In this document: positions 31,775-39,902 of the stretch, piece by piece
Layout: every line of letters starts with the position of its first letter
Numbering within the stretch: position 1 is the first letter of the stretch
Source: Ornithinimicrobium faecis
GTDB lineage: Bacteria > Actinomycetota > Actinomycetes > Actinomycetales > Dermatophilaceae
Length of the DNA: 64,000 nucleotides
NCBI RefSeq assembly: GCF_023923225.1
Contig: NZ_CP099489.1
Location: 4,464,001 to 4,528,000 of the forward strand
Direction of reading: 5' to 3'
Position numbers and translations under genes: made by a program
Notes under the pieces: generated by a model
What the model was told of the DNA's origin: nothing
Databases searched by the model: none
The model's input: only the letters and a program-made list of their open reading frames with translations

Positions 31775-32515
31775 TCAGCCGGTCTCGGACACCAGGGGCA
31801 CGTCGCCGTCGGGGACCAGGTCCTCCGGGTGACCCATCAGCCGCCCGCCCTCGACGATGTGGGCGGCCACGTCCCGCAGCTTGGTGTTGCTCTCCTGCGA
31901 CTGGCGCGCCAGCACCGCAAACGCCTGGTCCACCGTCAGGTCATAGCGCTGGACCAGCATCCCCTGGGCCACCCCGATGAGGTGGCGCGAGCGCAGGGCC
32001 TCGCGCAGTCCGCTGACCTCACGAGAGACCCCGATCGCGCCGCCGGCGTGGGCGGCGAAGACGAGCGCCTCATCGAGGTCGTTGCGGGAGAAGGCACCGA
32101 CCTGGCTGGCATAGAGGTTGAGCGCCCCCAACAGCTCGTCCTCGGAGTCCAGCAGCTGCACGCTCAGGACCGAGCGGATGCCGAGCTCGGCGACGCGGGG
32201 GGACCACCGCGGCCACCGGCGGTCACTCCGGGTGTCGGAGATGATGTAGGTCTCGTTGTCGAGTGAGCTCTGATGGCAGGGGCCCTCGTCGAGCTCCTGC
32301 TGGAGCCGATCGGCCTGGTGCACGACCGGCCCCGTGGACGCGGCAGCCTCGGCAACGGACCGGTCACCGCGCAGCGAGACCCCTGCCCAGTCGCAGCCGG
32401 GCACGGCCTGCACCGCGAGCTCGACGATGCGCTGCAGCGTCAGCGGCTCGTCCTTCTGGGCGAGGAGATCACGACTCAGGTCTGCATAGAGTGCGGCGCG
32501 CTCATCCTGATTCAT
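31775..32515 (-). CDS. GAF-ANTAR regulator
   Basis: A 246-residue soluble protein with an N-terminal GAF sensor domain (about residues 20-160) and a C-terminal ANTAR RNA-binding domain (about 165-225: LREALRSRHLIGVAQGMLVQ, with the conserved A-x-G-x-L-x3-Y pattern and DQAFAVLARQSQESN). ANTAR proteins prevent transcription termination by binding paired hexaloop RNA hairpins. The signal and the target RNAs are not visible here. GGAGG precedes the ATG at 32515. Confidence 0.9.
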   Translation of the reverse strand: MNQDERAALYADLSRDLLAQKDEPLTLQRIVELAVQAVPGCDWAGVSLRGDRSVAEAAASTGPVVHQADRLQQELDEGPCHQSSLDNETYIISDTRSDRRWPRWSPRVAELGIRSVLSVQLLDSEDELLGALNLYASQVGAFSRNDLDEALVFAAHAGGAIGVSREVSGLREALRSRHLIGVAQGMLVQRYDLTVDQAFAVLARQSQESNTKLRDVAAHIVEGGRLMGHPEDLVPDGDVPLVSETG

Positions 32516-32612
32516 GGTTCCTCCCCGGCCCCGCGGTGATCAACGGGACATGTCGTGATGTGTCGGGCCAGCCTACGGTGTCCTGCCACGAGGGTTCTGC
32601 CACGATGCCCGG

Positions 32613-33821
32613 GTGAGCACCCTCCCCCAGGACCTGACCCAGCAGCTGCACGACCTCTATCGTCACCTGCACGCCCATCCTGAGCTGTCCATGCAGGAGA
32701 GCGTCACCGCGACGCTGATCGAGGAGCGGATGGGGGTCCTGGGATGGCGCACCCTCAGGTGTGGCGGCACGGGTGTCGTCGCGATCCTGGAGAACGGCGC
32801 TGGCCCGGTGGTCGGGTTCCGCGCCGACACCGACGCGCTGCCGGTCGCCGAGGAGACCGGCCTGCCCTATGCCTCGACCGCGCGCGGCACGCTGCCCGAC
32901 GGCACCGACGTGCCCGTGATGCACGCGTGCGGTCACGACACCCACATCACGGCGGCGATCGGGGCCGCGACCCTGCTCACCGAGCGTCGCGAGGACTGGT
33001 CGGGCACGGTCGTCCTGGTCTTCCAGCCAGGCGAGGAGACCGCGGCCGGGGCCGTCGCGATGTTGGCGGATGGCCTGTGGGACAAGGCTCCTCGCCCCGA
33101 GGTGATGTTTGCCCAGCACGTCTCGAACGGGCTGGCCGGGACGATCCGCCTGAGCAGCGGGCCCGCGATGGCGATGGCCGACTCGCTGGAGGTGACGGTC
33201 CACGGCACAGGTGGCCACGCGTCACGGCCTGCTGACACGGTCGACCCGGTGCTGCTGGCCGCGCACATGGTGGTGCGCCTGCAGGGGATCGTTTCCCGCG
33301 AGGTGTCCGCCCAGGAGGCTGCGGTGGTGTCGGTCGCGACCTTCCACGCCGGACTGAAGGAAAACATCATCCCGAGCCAGGCGGTGTTCACGGTCAACAT
33401 CCGCTCGCTCGAGCAGTCGGTGCGGGAGCGGTTGCTCGCGGCAGTCCGCCGGGTGCTCTCCGCCGAGGCCGCGGCGTCCGGGGCGCCCGAGCCGGACGTG
33501 CGTGAGCTCTATACCTTCCCGCTGCTGGCCAACGACCCCGCGGAGACCGCGCGGGTGACCACGGTCCTGGCCAACACTCTGGGTGCCGACCTGGTGGCGC
33601 CCCGGCCGGCCCAGATGGGCAGCGAGGACTTCGGTGCGCTGCCGGACGCGCTCGGGATCCCCGGCGTCTACTGGTTCTTCGGCGGCCTCGCGCAGGAGGT
33701 CATCGACGCTCCCGAGCCGACGCCCTCCAACCACTCCCCACACTTTGCCCCGGTGCTTGAGCCGACGCTGAGCACGGCGACGACCGCTGCCTACGCCGTG
33801 ATCCGCAGCCACCTCGCCTGA
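32613..33821 (+). CDS. M20-family amidohydrolase
   Basis: A 402-residue zinc/manganese metallopeptidase of the M20D group (aminoacylase, hippurate hydrolase or indole-amino-acid hydrolase type). Metal ligands are visible in VMHACGHDTHITAA and the catalytic pair in VLVFQPGEETAAGA; the C-terminal His-containing segment is NHSPHFAP. The dimerisation domain begins with VTVHGTGGHASRP. It probably removes acyl groups from amino acids in the cytoplasm. Its stop codon abuts the stop of the convergent YchJ-like gene with no spacer. Confidence 0.88.
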   Translation: MSTLPQDLTQQLHDLYRHLHAHPELSMQESVTATLIEERMGVLGWRTLRCGGTGVVAILENGAGPVVGFRADTDALPVAEETGLPYASTARGTLPDGTDVPVMHACGHDTHITAAIGAATLLTERREDWSGTVVLVFQPGEETAAGAVAMLADGLWDKAPRPEVMFAQHVSNGLAGTIRLSSGPAMAMADSLEVTVHGTGGHASRPADTVDPVLLAAHMVVRLQGIVSREVSAQEAAVVSVATFHAGLKENIIPSQAVFTVNIRSLEQSVRERLLAAVRRVLSAEAAASGAPEPDVRELYTFPLLANDPAETARVTTVLANTLGADLVAPRPAQMGSEDFGALPDALGIPGVYWFFGGLAQEVIDAPEPTPSNHSPHFAPVLEPTLSTATTAAYAVIRSHLA

Positions 33822-34232
33822 CTACTCTGTGATGGGACCGAGGTAGACCCAGCGACCGGCCCTGCGCACGAAGTGGCTGCGCTCGCCGAGCTCACCACGC
33901 TGGTTGTCCGGTGCGGGCGTCGACCAGGCGGCGCGGTAGGTCACGAAGCCCTCCTCGTCATCCTCGCCGCCGGCCGTGACCTCCCGGACCGTCAGCCCGG
34001 TCCAGCGGATCGAGGGCTCCGGCTGGGTGTCGGCCGGGCGGGTCCGGGGGTGCCAGGTGCGGAAGATGTGGTCGTCGACGCCGAGCGCATAGGCGCTGTA
34101 GCGCGAGCGCATCAGGGCCTCGGCGGTGGGCGCCGGGAGACCGTCACGCACATACGGTCCGCAACACTCGGCATACGGCTGACCGGTCCCGCAGGGGCAG
34201 GTGAGGCTCTCTCGCCCGGTCGGATTGCTCAC
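33822..34232 (-). CDS. YchJ-like SEC-C protein
   Basis: A 136-residue YchJ-family protein. The N-terminal SEC-C zinc motif is CPCGTGQPYAECCG, followed by AEALMRSRYSAYALG and a small NTF2-like fold ending in RWVYLGP. SEC-C motifs bind zinc; the role of YchJ is unknown. The GTG start overlaps the preceding membrane protein stop by four bases (GTGA), an unusual partnership for this family. Confidence 0.85.
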   Translation of the reverse strand: MSNPTGRESLTCPCGTGQPYAECCGPYVRDGLPAPTAEALMRSRYSAYALGVDDHIFRTWHPRTRPADTQPEPSIRWTGLTVREVTAGGEDDEEGFVTYRAAWSTPAPDNQRGELGERSHFVRRAGRWVYLGPITE

Positions 34233-34903
34233 TGGGCGACAGTAACCCGGGGGATGACCCGGGACGCCACCAGGGAGAGCGCGGTGACCAGCACCGCCAC
34301 GGAGTGGTAGGTCAGCAGGTTGGGCACGGCGGTCGCCCACAGGTCGCCGTCGGCGAGGGTCGCCACCAGGGGCGCCCACGCGGCCGCGGTGCTCACCAGC
34401 AGGGCCGTCACCGCCGTGCCGACGTCGCCCCGCAGGCCAATGAGCACCAGGACCAGCAGGGCCGTGATGAGCGTGGCCACCGGCAGCGGCCACGCGAGGC
34501 CGGCCAGCCCGGACGCGCCCAGGCTCAGCAGCGCGGTCACCAGCACCGACCACGCCGACAGGGCGATCGCTGCTCGGGGCCGGAAGGGGGCCAGGACCAG
34601 TGCCGCGGCGTGGGTGGCAGCAAGCAGGAACGCGAGGGGGACGAAGACGTCATACAACGTGGCGAGCAGCGGGATGCTCACCGCCGTGACGGCGACCGCG
34701 AGCAGGCCTGACAGCAGCCCCTGCCACACGCCGGGCCGCAGCCGGGATCCGGGACGGTCCAGGGTCACAGCGGTCGCGCCGCCCCCGTGAGCCCTCTGCT
34801 CCCCACTGTTGGCTCGCTGCCCGTGGTTGGTGCCAGCTCGCACGGTCGCCAGGACCACCGCGGCACTGGACGTCGTCGTCGGGTGGGTCGTCGTGCCGCT
34901 CAT
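34229..34903 (-). CDS. membrane protein, possible kinase-less sensor partner
   Basis: A 224-residue protein with a polar 55-residue N-terminus and about six hydrophobic segments. Topology resembles the membrane part of actinobacterial histidine kinases, yet no kinase domain follows: the chain ends after VASRVIPRVTVAQ. It overlaps the upstream sensor-like gene and the downstream YchJ gene by four bases each, so three proteins are made in a fixed ratio. Function unknown. Confidence 0.75.
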   Translation of the reverse strand: MSGTTTHPTTTSSAAVVLATVRAGTNHGQRANSGEQRAHGGGATAVTLDRPGSRLRPGVWQGLLSGLLAVAVTAVSIPLLATLYDVFVPLAFLLAATHAAALVLAPFRPRAAIALSAWSVLVTALLSLGASGLAGLAWPLPVATLITALLVLVLIGLRGDVGTAVTALLVSTAAAWAPLVATLADGDLWATAVPNLLTYHSVAVLVTALSLVASRVIPRVTVAQ

Positions 34904-35679
34904 CGGTCACTCCCGTCGCCGGCAGCAGACCAGTGCCCGCCGATCAGGATGCGGGCCACGCTCGCGTCGGCGAGGGCACACAGACGGGTCACCACGGGGG
35001 CGAGGAGGAGCAGGATCACTCCGGAGACGAACATGGTGCCGGCTTCGGCGAGATAGCGGTTCGAGCCGAGGTCGAGTCCGGCGCCGTGCACGAGCAGCCA
35101 GGCCACCCCGTTGTAGTCATCGCGCGGCAGGAAGACGCCCCAGATGAACCATGTGACGCCGCCGAGGCCGGCCGCGAGCCAGCTGACCGGGACGACGAAG
35201 GTGAAGATCCGCAGCGGCAGCGTGATCAGCGTGCCGTGGAGCAGCTCGCGCCAGGCCTGGGCGTCGAGGAGCATCGAGAGCACGCGACGCCGCGAGGACC
35301 AGCGGTGGACCGGCTCGGCCACCGGGTCGCCCCAGCGGCGCAGCAGCTCGCGGTTCTCCCGCGCAAACCAGCTCGCGGTGAGCAGCGCGAACCCGAGGAT
35401 CGGCAGCCCGATCCACAGCACAGCGGTGGACACACCGAGGACGAACAGCGTCAGGAGCAGCACAAAACTGAACAGGCTCAGGAAGAATCCCGAGGTCAGG
35501 TAGGCCAGGTCCGGCCCCACCGACCGCCAGGACAGGCGAGCGACCCGGCGATCGCGGTGCCCGGCCCCGGTGGAGTCCCCGGTGGAGGGCCCAGTGGCGG
35601 ACCCGGTGGCGGACCCGACGGGCATGGTGGCGGGCAGGCCGGTGGGTTGCCGGTCTCGGGTGAAGGTCTGCTGTGTCAT
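34900..35679 (-). CDS. membrane protein with putative sensor domain, no kinase
   Basis: A 259-residue protein. After a Gly/Ser/Thr-rich N-terminus (about 50 residues) comes the Putative sensor domain (Pfam PF13796 type): YLTSGFFLSLFSFVLLLTLF, LWIGLPILGFALL and a later pair of helices. In most actinobacteria this domain is the N-terminus of a histidine kinase; here it is a separate gene with no kinase in the operon. The ATG at 35679 follows TAGGTT by 6 bases. It may feed a kinase or regulator elsewhere. Confidence 0.78.
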   Translation of the reverse strand: MTQQTFTRDRQPTGLPATMPVGSATGSATGPSTGDSTGAGHRDRRVARLSWRSVGPDLAYLTSGFFLSLFSFVLLLTLFVLGVSTAVLWIGLPILGFALLTASWFARENRELLRRWGDPVAEPVHRWSSRRRVLSMLLDAQAWRELLHGTLITLPLRIFTFVVPVSWLAAGLGGVTWFIWGVFLPRDDYNGVAWLLVHGAGLDLGSNRYLAEAGTMFVSGVILLLLAPVVTRLCALADASVARILIGGHWSAAGDGSDR

Positions 35680-35685
35680 ACCTAA

Positions 35686-35691
35686 AACCTA
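35686..35691 (-). promoter_or_regulatory. -10 box of the sensor-domain operon (TAGGTT)
   Basis: TAGGTT plus 6 bases to the ATG at 35679. The nearby divergent region repeats ATACCTAA at about 35678 and 35740, possibly regulator sites. Confidence 0.55.
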
Positions 35692-35782
35692 GGAACGACC
35701 GGGGCTCCCAGACATCACCCATCCGACCCTTTTCGGGTGATACCTAAGGGTGAGTTGACCCCGGATCGTCCGGGATGCGGCC

Positions 35783-35788
35783 TAGCGT
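35783..35788 (+). promoter_or_regulatory. -10 box of the AlkX-like gene (TAGCGT)
   Basis: TAGCGT with a 7-base spacer to the ATG at 35796; shows that an upstream in-frame ATG at 35775 is not used. Confidence 0.55.
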
Positions 35789-35795
35789 GGCGTCC

Positions 35796-36905
35796 ATGAT
35801 TCACGAGTTGTCCCCGCGCGAGGCGCGTCGCATCGCCGTCCGCGCCCAACTGCTGGATGCCCCTCGCCCGACGGACCTGCTCGAGGTGGCCCGGCAGCTC
35901 GCCGTGATCCAGGTGGACCTGACGGCGACCGTGGCGCCCAACGCCGACCTGGTGTTCTGGAGCAGGCTAGGTGCCGCCTACTCCCCTGACGATCTGGATG
36001 AGGCGGTGGCGAGCCAGCGGTTGATCGAGGTCCAGGGCATGTTGCGCCCCGGGTCAGACCTCGAGTTGTTCCGCCGGGCGATGCAGACCTGGCCAGGGGT
36101 GGGTGACGTCGAGCCGTTTCGGCAGAGCATGGCCGAGTGGGTCGAGGACAACGAGATCTGCCGTCAGGACATCCTGGAGACGCTGCGGGCGGATGGCCCG
36201 CTGCCGGTTCGCGATCTGCCCGACACGACGGTGCGTCCCTGGCGCTCCAGCGGGTGGAACAACAACCGCAATGTGCGGATGCTGATCGAGATGATGGAGG
36301 CACGCGGCGATGTGGCTGTGGCCGGGCGAGAAGGACGTGACCGGCTGTGGGACCTGGCAGAGCGGATCTATCCCGACGGTCCGAGCCTCCCCGTCGACGA
36401 GGCCCTCGCGATCCGCGCCCAGCGCCGTCTCGCAGGGCTCGGCATCGCCCGGGAGAAAACCACCGAGACGCCCGGGGAGCCCAACTCGGTCGGACCCGTC
36501 GGCGAGGAAGCCGTGATCGACGGGGTCCGCGGTCGCTGGCGCGTCGACCCTGAGCAGTTGGCGCGTCTCGGTGAGCCCTTCGCGGGACGGACGGTCCTGA
36601 TCTCTCCGCTGGACCGGCTGATCTTCGATCGCAAGCGGATGGTCGATCTGTTCGCCTTCGACTATCAGCTCGAGATGTACAAGCCCGTGGCCAAGCGTCG
36701 CTGGGGCTATTTCGCCCTGCCGGTCCTGCGCGGTGACCACTTCGTCGGCAAGGTGGACGCCACCGCGGATCACGAGCACGGGACGCTGCGGGTCGATGCG
36801 GTGCACGACGACGTCGGCCTGAGCCGGACGGCCCGAGCCGAGGTTGATGCGGAGATCACGGCCCTGGCCCGTTGGCTCGGACTGGACGTCTTGTTTTCAC
36901 GATAA
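35796..36905 (+). CDS. YcaQ/AlkX-type DNA glycosylase (HTH_42)
   Basis: A 369-residue HTH_42-family protein. Family members unhook DNA interstrand crosslinks or remove bulky alkyl adducts. The catalytic loop reads VIQVDL with Gln39 and Asp41, the Q-hydrophobic-D form of YcaQ/AlkX rather than the Q-hydrophobic-Q form of AlkZ self-resistance enzymes. The C-terminal half has LISPLDRLIFDRKR and KRRWGYFALPVL as in E. coli YcaQ. It stands alone with its own leaderless promoter; no antibiotic cluster is adjacent, which suits general repair. Confidence 0.85.
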   Translation: MIHELSPREARRIAVRAQLLDAPRPTDLLEVARQLAVIQVDLTATVAPNADLVFWSRLGAAYSPDDLDEAVASQRLIEVQGMLRPGSDLELFRRAMQTWPGVGDVEPFRQSMAEWVEDNEICRQDILETLRADGPLPVRDLPDTTVRPWRSSGWNNNRNVRMLIEMMEARGDVAVAGREGRDRLWDLAERIYPDGPSLPVDEALAIRAQRRLAGLGIAREKTTETPGEPNSVGPVGEEAVIDGVRGRWRVDPEQLARLGEPFAGRTVLISPLDRLIFDRKRMVDLFAFDYQLEMYKPVAKRRWGYFALPVLRGDHFVGKVDATADHEHGTLRVDAVHDDVGLSRTARAEVDAEITALARWLGLDVLFSR

Positions 36906-36947
36906 ATCCCGTGAATACTGGTCTCGGAACTGTGAGGAGGCCCGTCC

Positions 36948-37292
36948 GTGACCTATGTGATCGCCCAGCCGTGCATCGACATCGTGGATCGTGCCTGCGT
37001 CGATGAGTGCCCCGTGGACTGCATCTACGAGGGCGAGCGGGCCCTCTATATCCATCCGGACGAGTGCGTCGACTGTGGCGCCTGCGAGCCCGTGTGCCCC
37101 GTGGAGGCGATCTACTACGAGGACGACCTGCCGGACGAGTTCGCGCCCTATCTGCAGGACAACGCCGACTTCTTCGAGCAGGCCCTGCCGGGACGGGACG
37201 AGCCCCTGGTCTCTCCCGGTGGTGCGGCCAAACTGGGCGCACTGGGCGTCGACACCCCGCTCGTGGCTGGCAATCCACCGCAGGGATACTGA
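36948..37292 (+). CDS. fdxA: seven-iron ferredoxin FdxA
   Basis: A 114-residue ferredoxin carrying a 3Fe-4S and a 4Fe-4S cluster. Cysteines are at 9, 17, 21, 25, 40, 43, 46 and 50 ([14 protein letters not shown] and [16 protein letters not shown]). The mycobacterial-type C-terminal extension of about 50 residues is present. It passes electrons to cytochrome P450s or other oxidoreductases. The GTG start at 36948 follows GAGGAGG. It is a single gene after the AlkX-like gene. Confidence 0.93.
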   Translation: MTYVIAQPCIDIVDRACVDECPVDCIYEGERALYIHPDECVDCGACEPVCPVEAIYYEDDLPDEFAPYLQDNADFFEQALPGRDEPLVSPGGAAKLGALGVDTPLVAGNPPQGY

Positions 37293-37365
37293 CGAACCTG
37301 AGGACACGCGCGGTCCGGGTGGCACGTGCTGGGGAGAGCGACCGCGGGGACCGCGCCGCGGGCAG

Positions 37366-38076
37366 TCAGCCTCCGGTGGCGCCCTCAAGGTGAGCGACAC
37401 ACAGTGACGGCGTCACGAACGGCTCCAGTCGCGTCACCTGCAGTGTGGAGCCCTGCGCCTCCAGCGCCCCCTCCATCAGGCCGAGGTGCACGCCGCACGG
37501 CACCGCCTGGTCGTCCTGCGAGAGCGACAGGAACGGGCAGCGGTGGACCCGCACGGTCGTCCCCGCATCCTCCGACACCAACTCGGGCGCAAAGCCCGCC
37601 TCCCGCAGCAGGTGGGTGAGCCGCTCCAGCACGGCATCGCCCCCGCGCCCCCTGGCGACTCCTCCCGCTGGCGTGCGGCCCCGCTCCCCGTCACGGATCC
37701 GGGAGCGACCCCATTGCCGCCCTGCCTCGCGGGCTGCTCGGGCCGGGTCCGGTGCCGAGCTGTTCAGGGAGTCGCTCAGGACCTGCGCGATCAGCTCGTA
37801 GTTGTCCCGGCCTGGCCTCTCCTGCCGCGCCACAAAAGTGAGCGGTGGTCGGCCGGGGCCAGTGGACGTGCCGGCGCGACGCTCGACGAGCCCCTCGTCC
37901 AGGAGCCGGTCCAGGTGGAATCGCACAGTGTTCTCGTGGATGCCGGTGGCCTCCGCCAGGGCCTTGATCCCCAACCCTGCAGGGGCTTGCGCGATGGCTG
38001 CCAGCAGGTCGGCGCGCCGCTGGCCTGCACGCGAGCGCGACCCCGTCCCGGAACCGGTGACGTTGGGCCCAAGCAT
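37366..38076 (-). CDS. HTH regulator with three C-terminal cysteines (SufR-like)
   Basis: A 236-residue regulator. The N-terminal winged helix (about 22-70) has LAEATGIHENTVRFHLDRLL. The C-terminal part resembles the methanogen/SufR sensory fold and holds Cys180, Cys194 and Cys226 in HRCPFL, AVPCGVHLGLMEGAL and SLCVAHL, likely ligands of an iron-sulfur cluster. No suf genes lie nearby. The ATG at 38076 is preceded by TATGCT with a 6-base spacer, and a near-perfect inverted repeat covers that promoter. Longer in-frame starts would run through this operator. Confidence 0.8.
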   Translation of the reverse strand: MLGPNVTGSGTGSRSRAGQRRADLLAAIAQAPAGLGIKALAEATGIHENTVRFHLDRLLDEGLVERRAGTSTGPGRPPLTFVARQERPGRDNYELIAQVLSDSLNSSAPDPARAAREAGRQWGRSRIRDGERGRTPAGGVARGRGGDAVLERLTHLLREAGFAPELVSEDAGTTVRVHRCPFLSLSQDDQAVPCGVHLGLMEGALEAQGSTLQVTRLEPFVTPSLCVAHLEGATGG

Positions 38077-38100
38077 TTTCACAGCATACTTCTGTGGAAA
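38076..38100 (-). promoter_or_regulatory. operator and -10 box of the SufR-like gene
   Basis: TTTTCACAG (38076-38084) and CTGTGGAAA (38092-38100) are inverted arms matching at 8 of 9 positions, 7 bp apart. The -10 box TATGCT (38083-38088, minus strand) lies between them, so a bound regulator would block its own promoter. Confidence 0.65.
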
Positions 38101-38208
38101 CCCCCGCCCCGGACCCACGACGCTCGCCCGGGCCGGGAGTCCGCGCCTCGTGAGTGCGGACAACGCCCCTCCAGGGTCGTTGTCCGCACTCATGAGGCCA
38201 CTTACCAG

Positions 38209-38973
38209 TCAGCGGCGATAGACCGAGACGTGCGAGCCGGAGTCGGCCAAGAACTCCCCACCCGCCCAGTCCGCATGCCGCGACTCCAGGTGCAGCCCGG
38301 CAAGTTGTGCCATCAGGTCGAGTTCGGCAGGCCAGACATAACGGTGCGGCGTGCGGCTGACGGTGGCGGCCCGGCGATCCTCGTCCTGGTCGAACCGGAA
38401 GTGGTGTGAGGTCAGGCGCTGCGTGACCGGGTCAAGCACGTCCACTAGGACATAGCCGTCCTGCGCCACGCCGACCCGCGCCGACTCCCGACCGGCCGAG
38501 CCCGTCAGGTCCGGCACCCACAGCTCCACCACGAAGCAGCCGCCGGGTCGCAGGTGCGCCGCAGCATTGCGGAAGCAGGCGACCTGCTCGTCTTGCGTGA
38601 GCAGGTTGCTAATGGTGTTGAAGACCAGGTAGACGAGGGAGAACTCGCCCTCCACCCGGGTGGTCGCCATGTCCCCGTGCACCACGGGCAACGTCTGCTC
38701 ACCGACCTTCTCGCGCAGCCGCCCGATCATCGGGGCGGACAACTCGATCCCCGTCACCGACACTCCACGCTCGGCCAACGGGATCGCGACCCGACCGGTG
38801 CCGACGGCAAACTCCAGGGCCGCCCCGTCACCGGCCAGCTCGGCCAGTCGGTCGACAGTGGGCCCGAGCACCTCGGGGGCCTCCATGCCCCGGCCCGGGG
38901 TGTCGTATGCCGAGGCAGCCCGGGCGTCCCACAAGTCGTCCTGCGTCAGGTGGTCCAGTCTCGTGAGGTCCAT
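38209..38973 (-). CDS. class I SAM-dependent methyltransferase
   Basis: A 254-residue Rossmann-fold methyltransferase. Motif I is ALEFAVGTGRVAIPLAERG (about residues 51-69), followed by the acidic ribose loop VTGIELS, the motif for the adenine site HGDMATTRVEGEF, and a beta-rich C-terminus. The substrate is unknown. The ATG at 38973 is seven bases after GACGAT, a weak -10 box; an ATG nine bases upstream is possible. Confidence 0.85.
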   Translation of the reverse strand: MDLTRLDHLTQDDLWDARAASAYDTPGRGMEAPEVLGPTVDRLAELAGDGAALEFAVGTGRVAIPLAERGVSVTGIELSAPMIGRLREKVGEQTLPVVHGDMATTRVEGEFSLVYLVFNTISNLLTQDEQVACFRNAAAHLRPGGCFVVELWVPDLTGSAGRESARVGVAQDGYVLVDVLDPVTQRLTSHHFRFDQDEDRRAATVSRTPHRYVWPAELDLMAQLAGLHLESRHADWAGGEFLADSGSHVSVYRR

Positions 38974-39034
38974 GCCTGCCATCGTCGGCGAGGAACGCAC
39001 GGCAGGGCCACCGGTTTGTCGGATCAGGCCGCGA

Positions 39035-39226
39035 TCACTGCCACCCGGTCTGGCGCTTCCACGCACGCGGCGGGTCGTAGTCCGTGTCCCAGGACATCGG
39101 CAGGTAGGCCCGACAGGTCGGCTGGCGGGGACCAGGCCAGGGCGTGCCGAACGAGCGGCGGCACGGACACACGTGCTCGGTGTTGGGATTGGTCAGCACT
39201 CGGAACCGCGGTGGTCGCAGCCCCAC
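39035..39226 (-). CDS. small cysteine/tryptophan-rich protein of unknown function
   Basis: A 63-residue reading frame from a GTG at 39226. It has VCPCRRSFGTPWPGPRQPTC with three cysteines, several Trp, Pro and Arg residues, and ends in KRQTGW. Third codon positions are G/C-rich and it fills a gap between a methyltransferase and a divergent GNAT gene. It may be a small zinc-ribbon-like protein; no family recognised and no strong ribosome binding site. Confidence 0.45.
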   Translation of the reverse strand: MGLRPPRFRVLTNPNTEHVCPCRRSFGTPWPGPRQPTCRAYLPMSWDTDYDPPRAWKRQTGWQ

Positions 39227-39271
39227 GGCGCAGCACGGACCACTGTCAGAGGGCAGTGCTTTGCTGGGTGC

Positions 39272-39862
39272 ATGACCACGTGGGAGACGCATCCAGTGAC
39301 CGAGGACCGTTTCGAGGACTTTGCGGACATCGTCAACCCCAACCGGCGCGAGAACCACTGCTGGTGCCTGTCCCACCGCCTGCCTGCGCCCGAGATCCGG
39401 GAGCTCAGCGGCGGCGGCACTCGGCAGGATGCGATGCGGTGTCTCACGCGTCGCGAGCACGCCCCGGGAGTGGTGACCTACCGCGACGGTCTGCCGGTCG
39501 GCTGGTGCAGCATCAGCCCGCGCACCGAGATCCCGATCATGATGGCCTCGAAGAAATACCAGGCCCTGGACGACGTGCCGGTCTGGAGCATCATCTGCGT
39601 GGTCGTGCGCGGCGGCCACCGGCGGCAGGGCGTCACGGGGCACATGCTCCAGGGCGCGGTGGCGTATGCCGAGGCGCAGGGGGCGCCCGCCATCGAGGCT
39701 TACCCGGTGGACCCGCCGAAGCGGATGGACCTCACCATGGCCTTCGTCGGCACCAAGGCGATGTTCGAGCGGGCGGGATTCGAGCAGATCGGGGTCACCG
39801 ATGCGGTGGCCAGCAAGATGCCCCGGCTCGTCATGCACCGAGATCTGCGAGCCGTCGCCTAA
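39272..39862 (+). CDS. GNAT-family acetyltransferase
   Basis: A 196-residue single-domain GNAT. The acetyl-CoA loop is VVRGGHRRQGVTGHMLQGAV (about residues 110-129), with the structural Tyr/Glu stretch AEAQGAPAIEAYPV after it. An early segment RENHCWCLSH holds two cysteines and a histidine. Acceptor unknown. It begins 45 bp from the small cysteine-rich gene on the other strand. Confidence 0.82.
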   Translation: MTTWETHPVTEDRFEDFADIVNPNRRENHCWCLSHRLPAPEIRELSGGGTRQDAMRCLTRREHAPGVVTYRDGLPVGWCSISPRTEIPIMMASKKYQALDDVPVWSIICVVVRGGHRRQGVTGHMLQGAVAYAEAQGAPAIEAYPVDPPKRMDLTMAFVGTKAMFERAGFEQIGVTDAVASKMPRLVMHRDLRAVA

Positions 39863-39902
39863 CCGTCACCAGCCGCACGCGACCTTTCGCGGGGTTCCTA
39901 CG

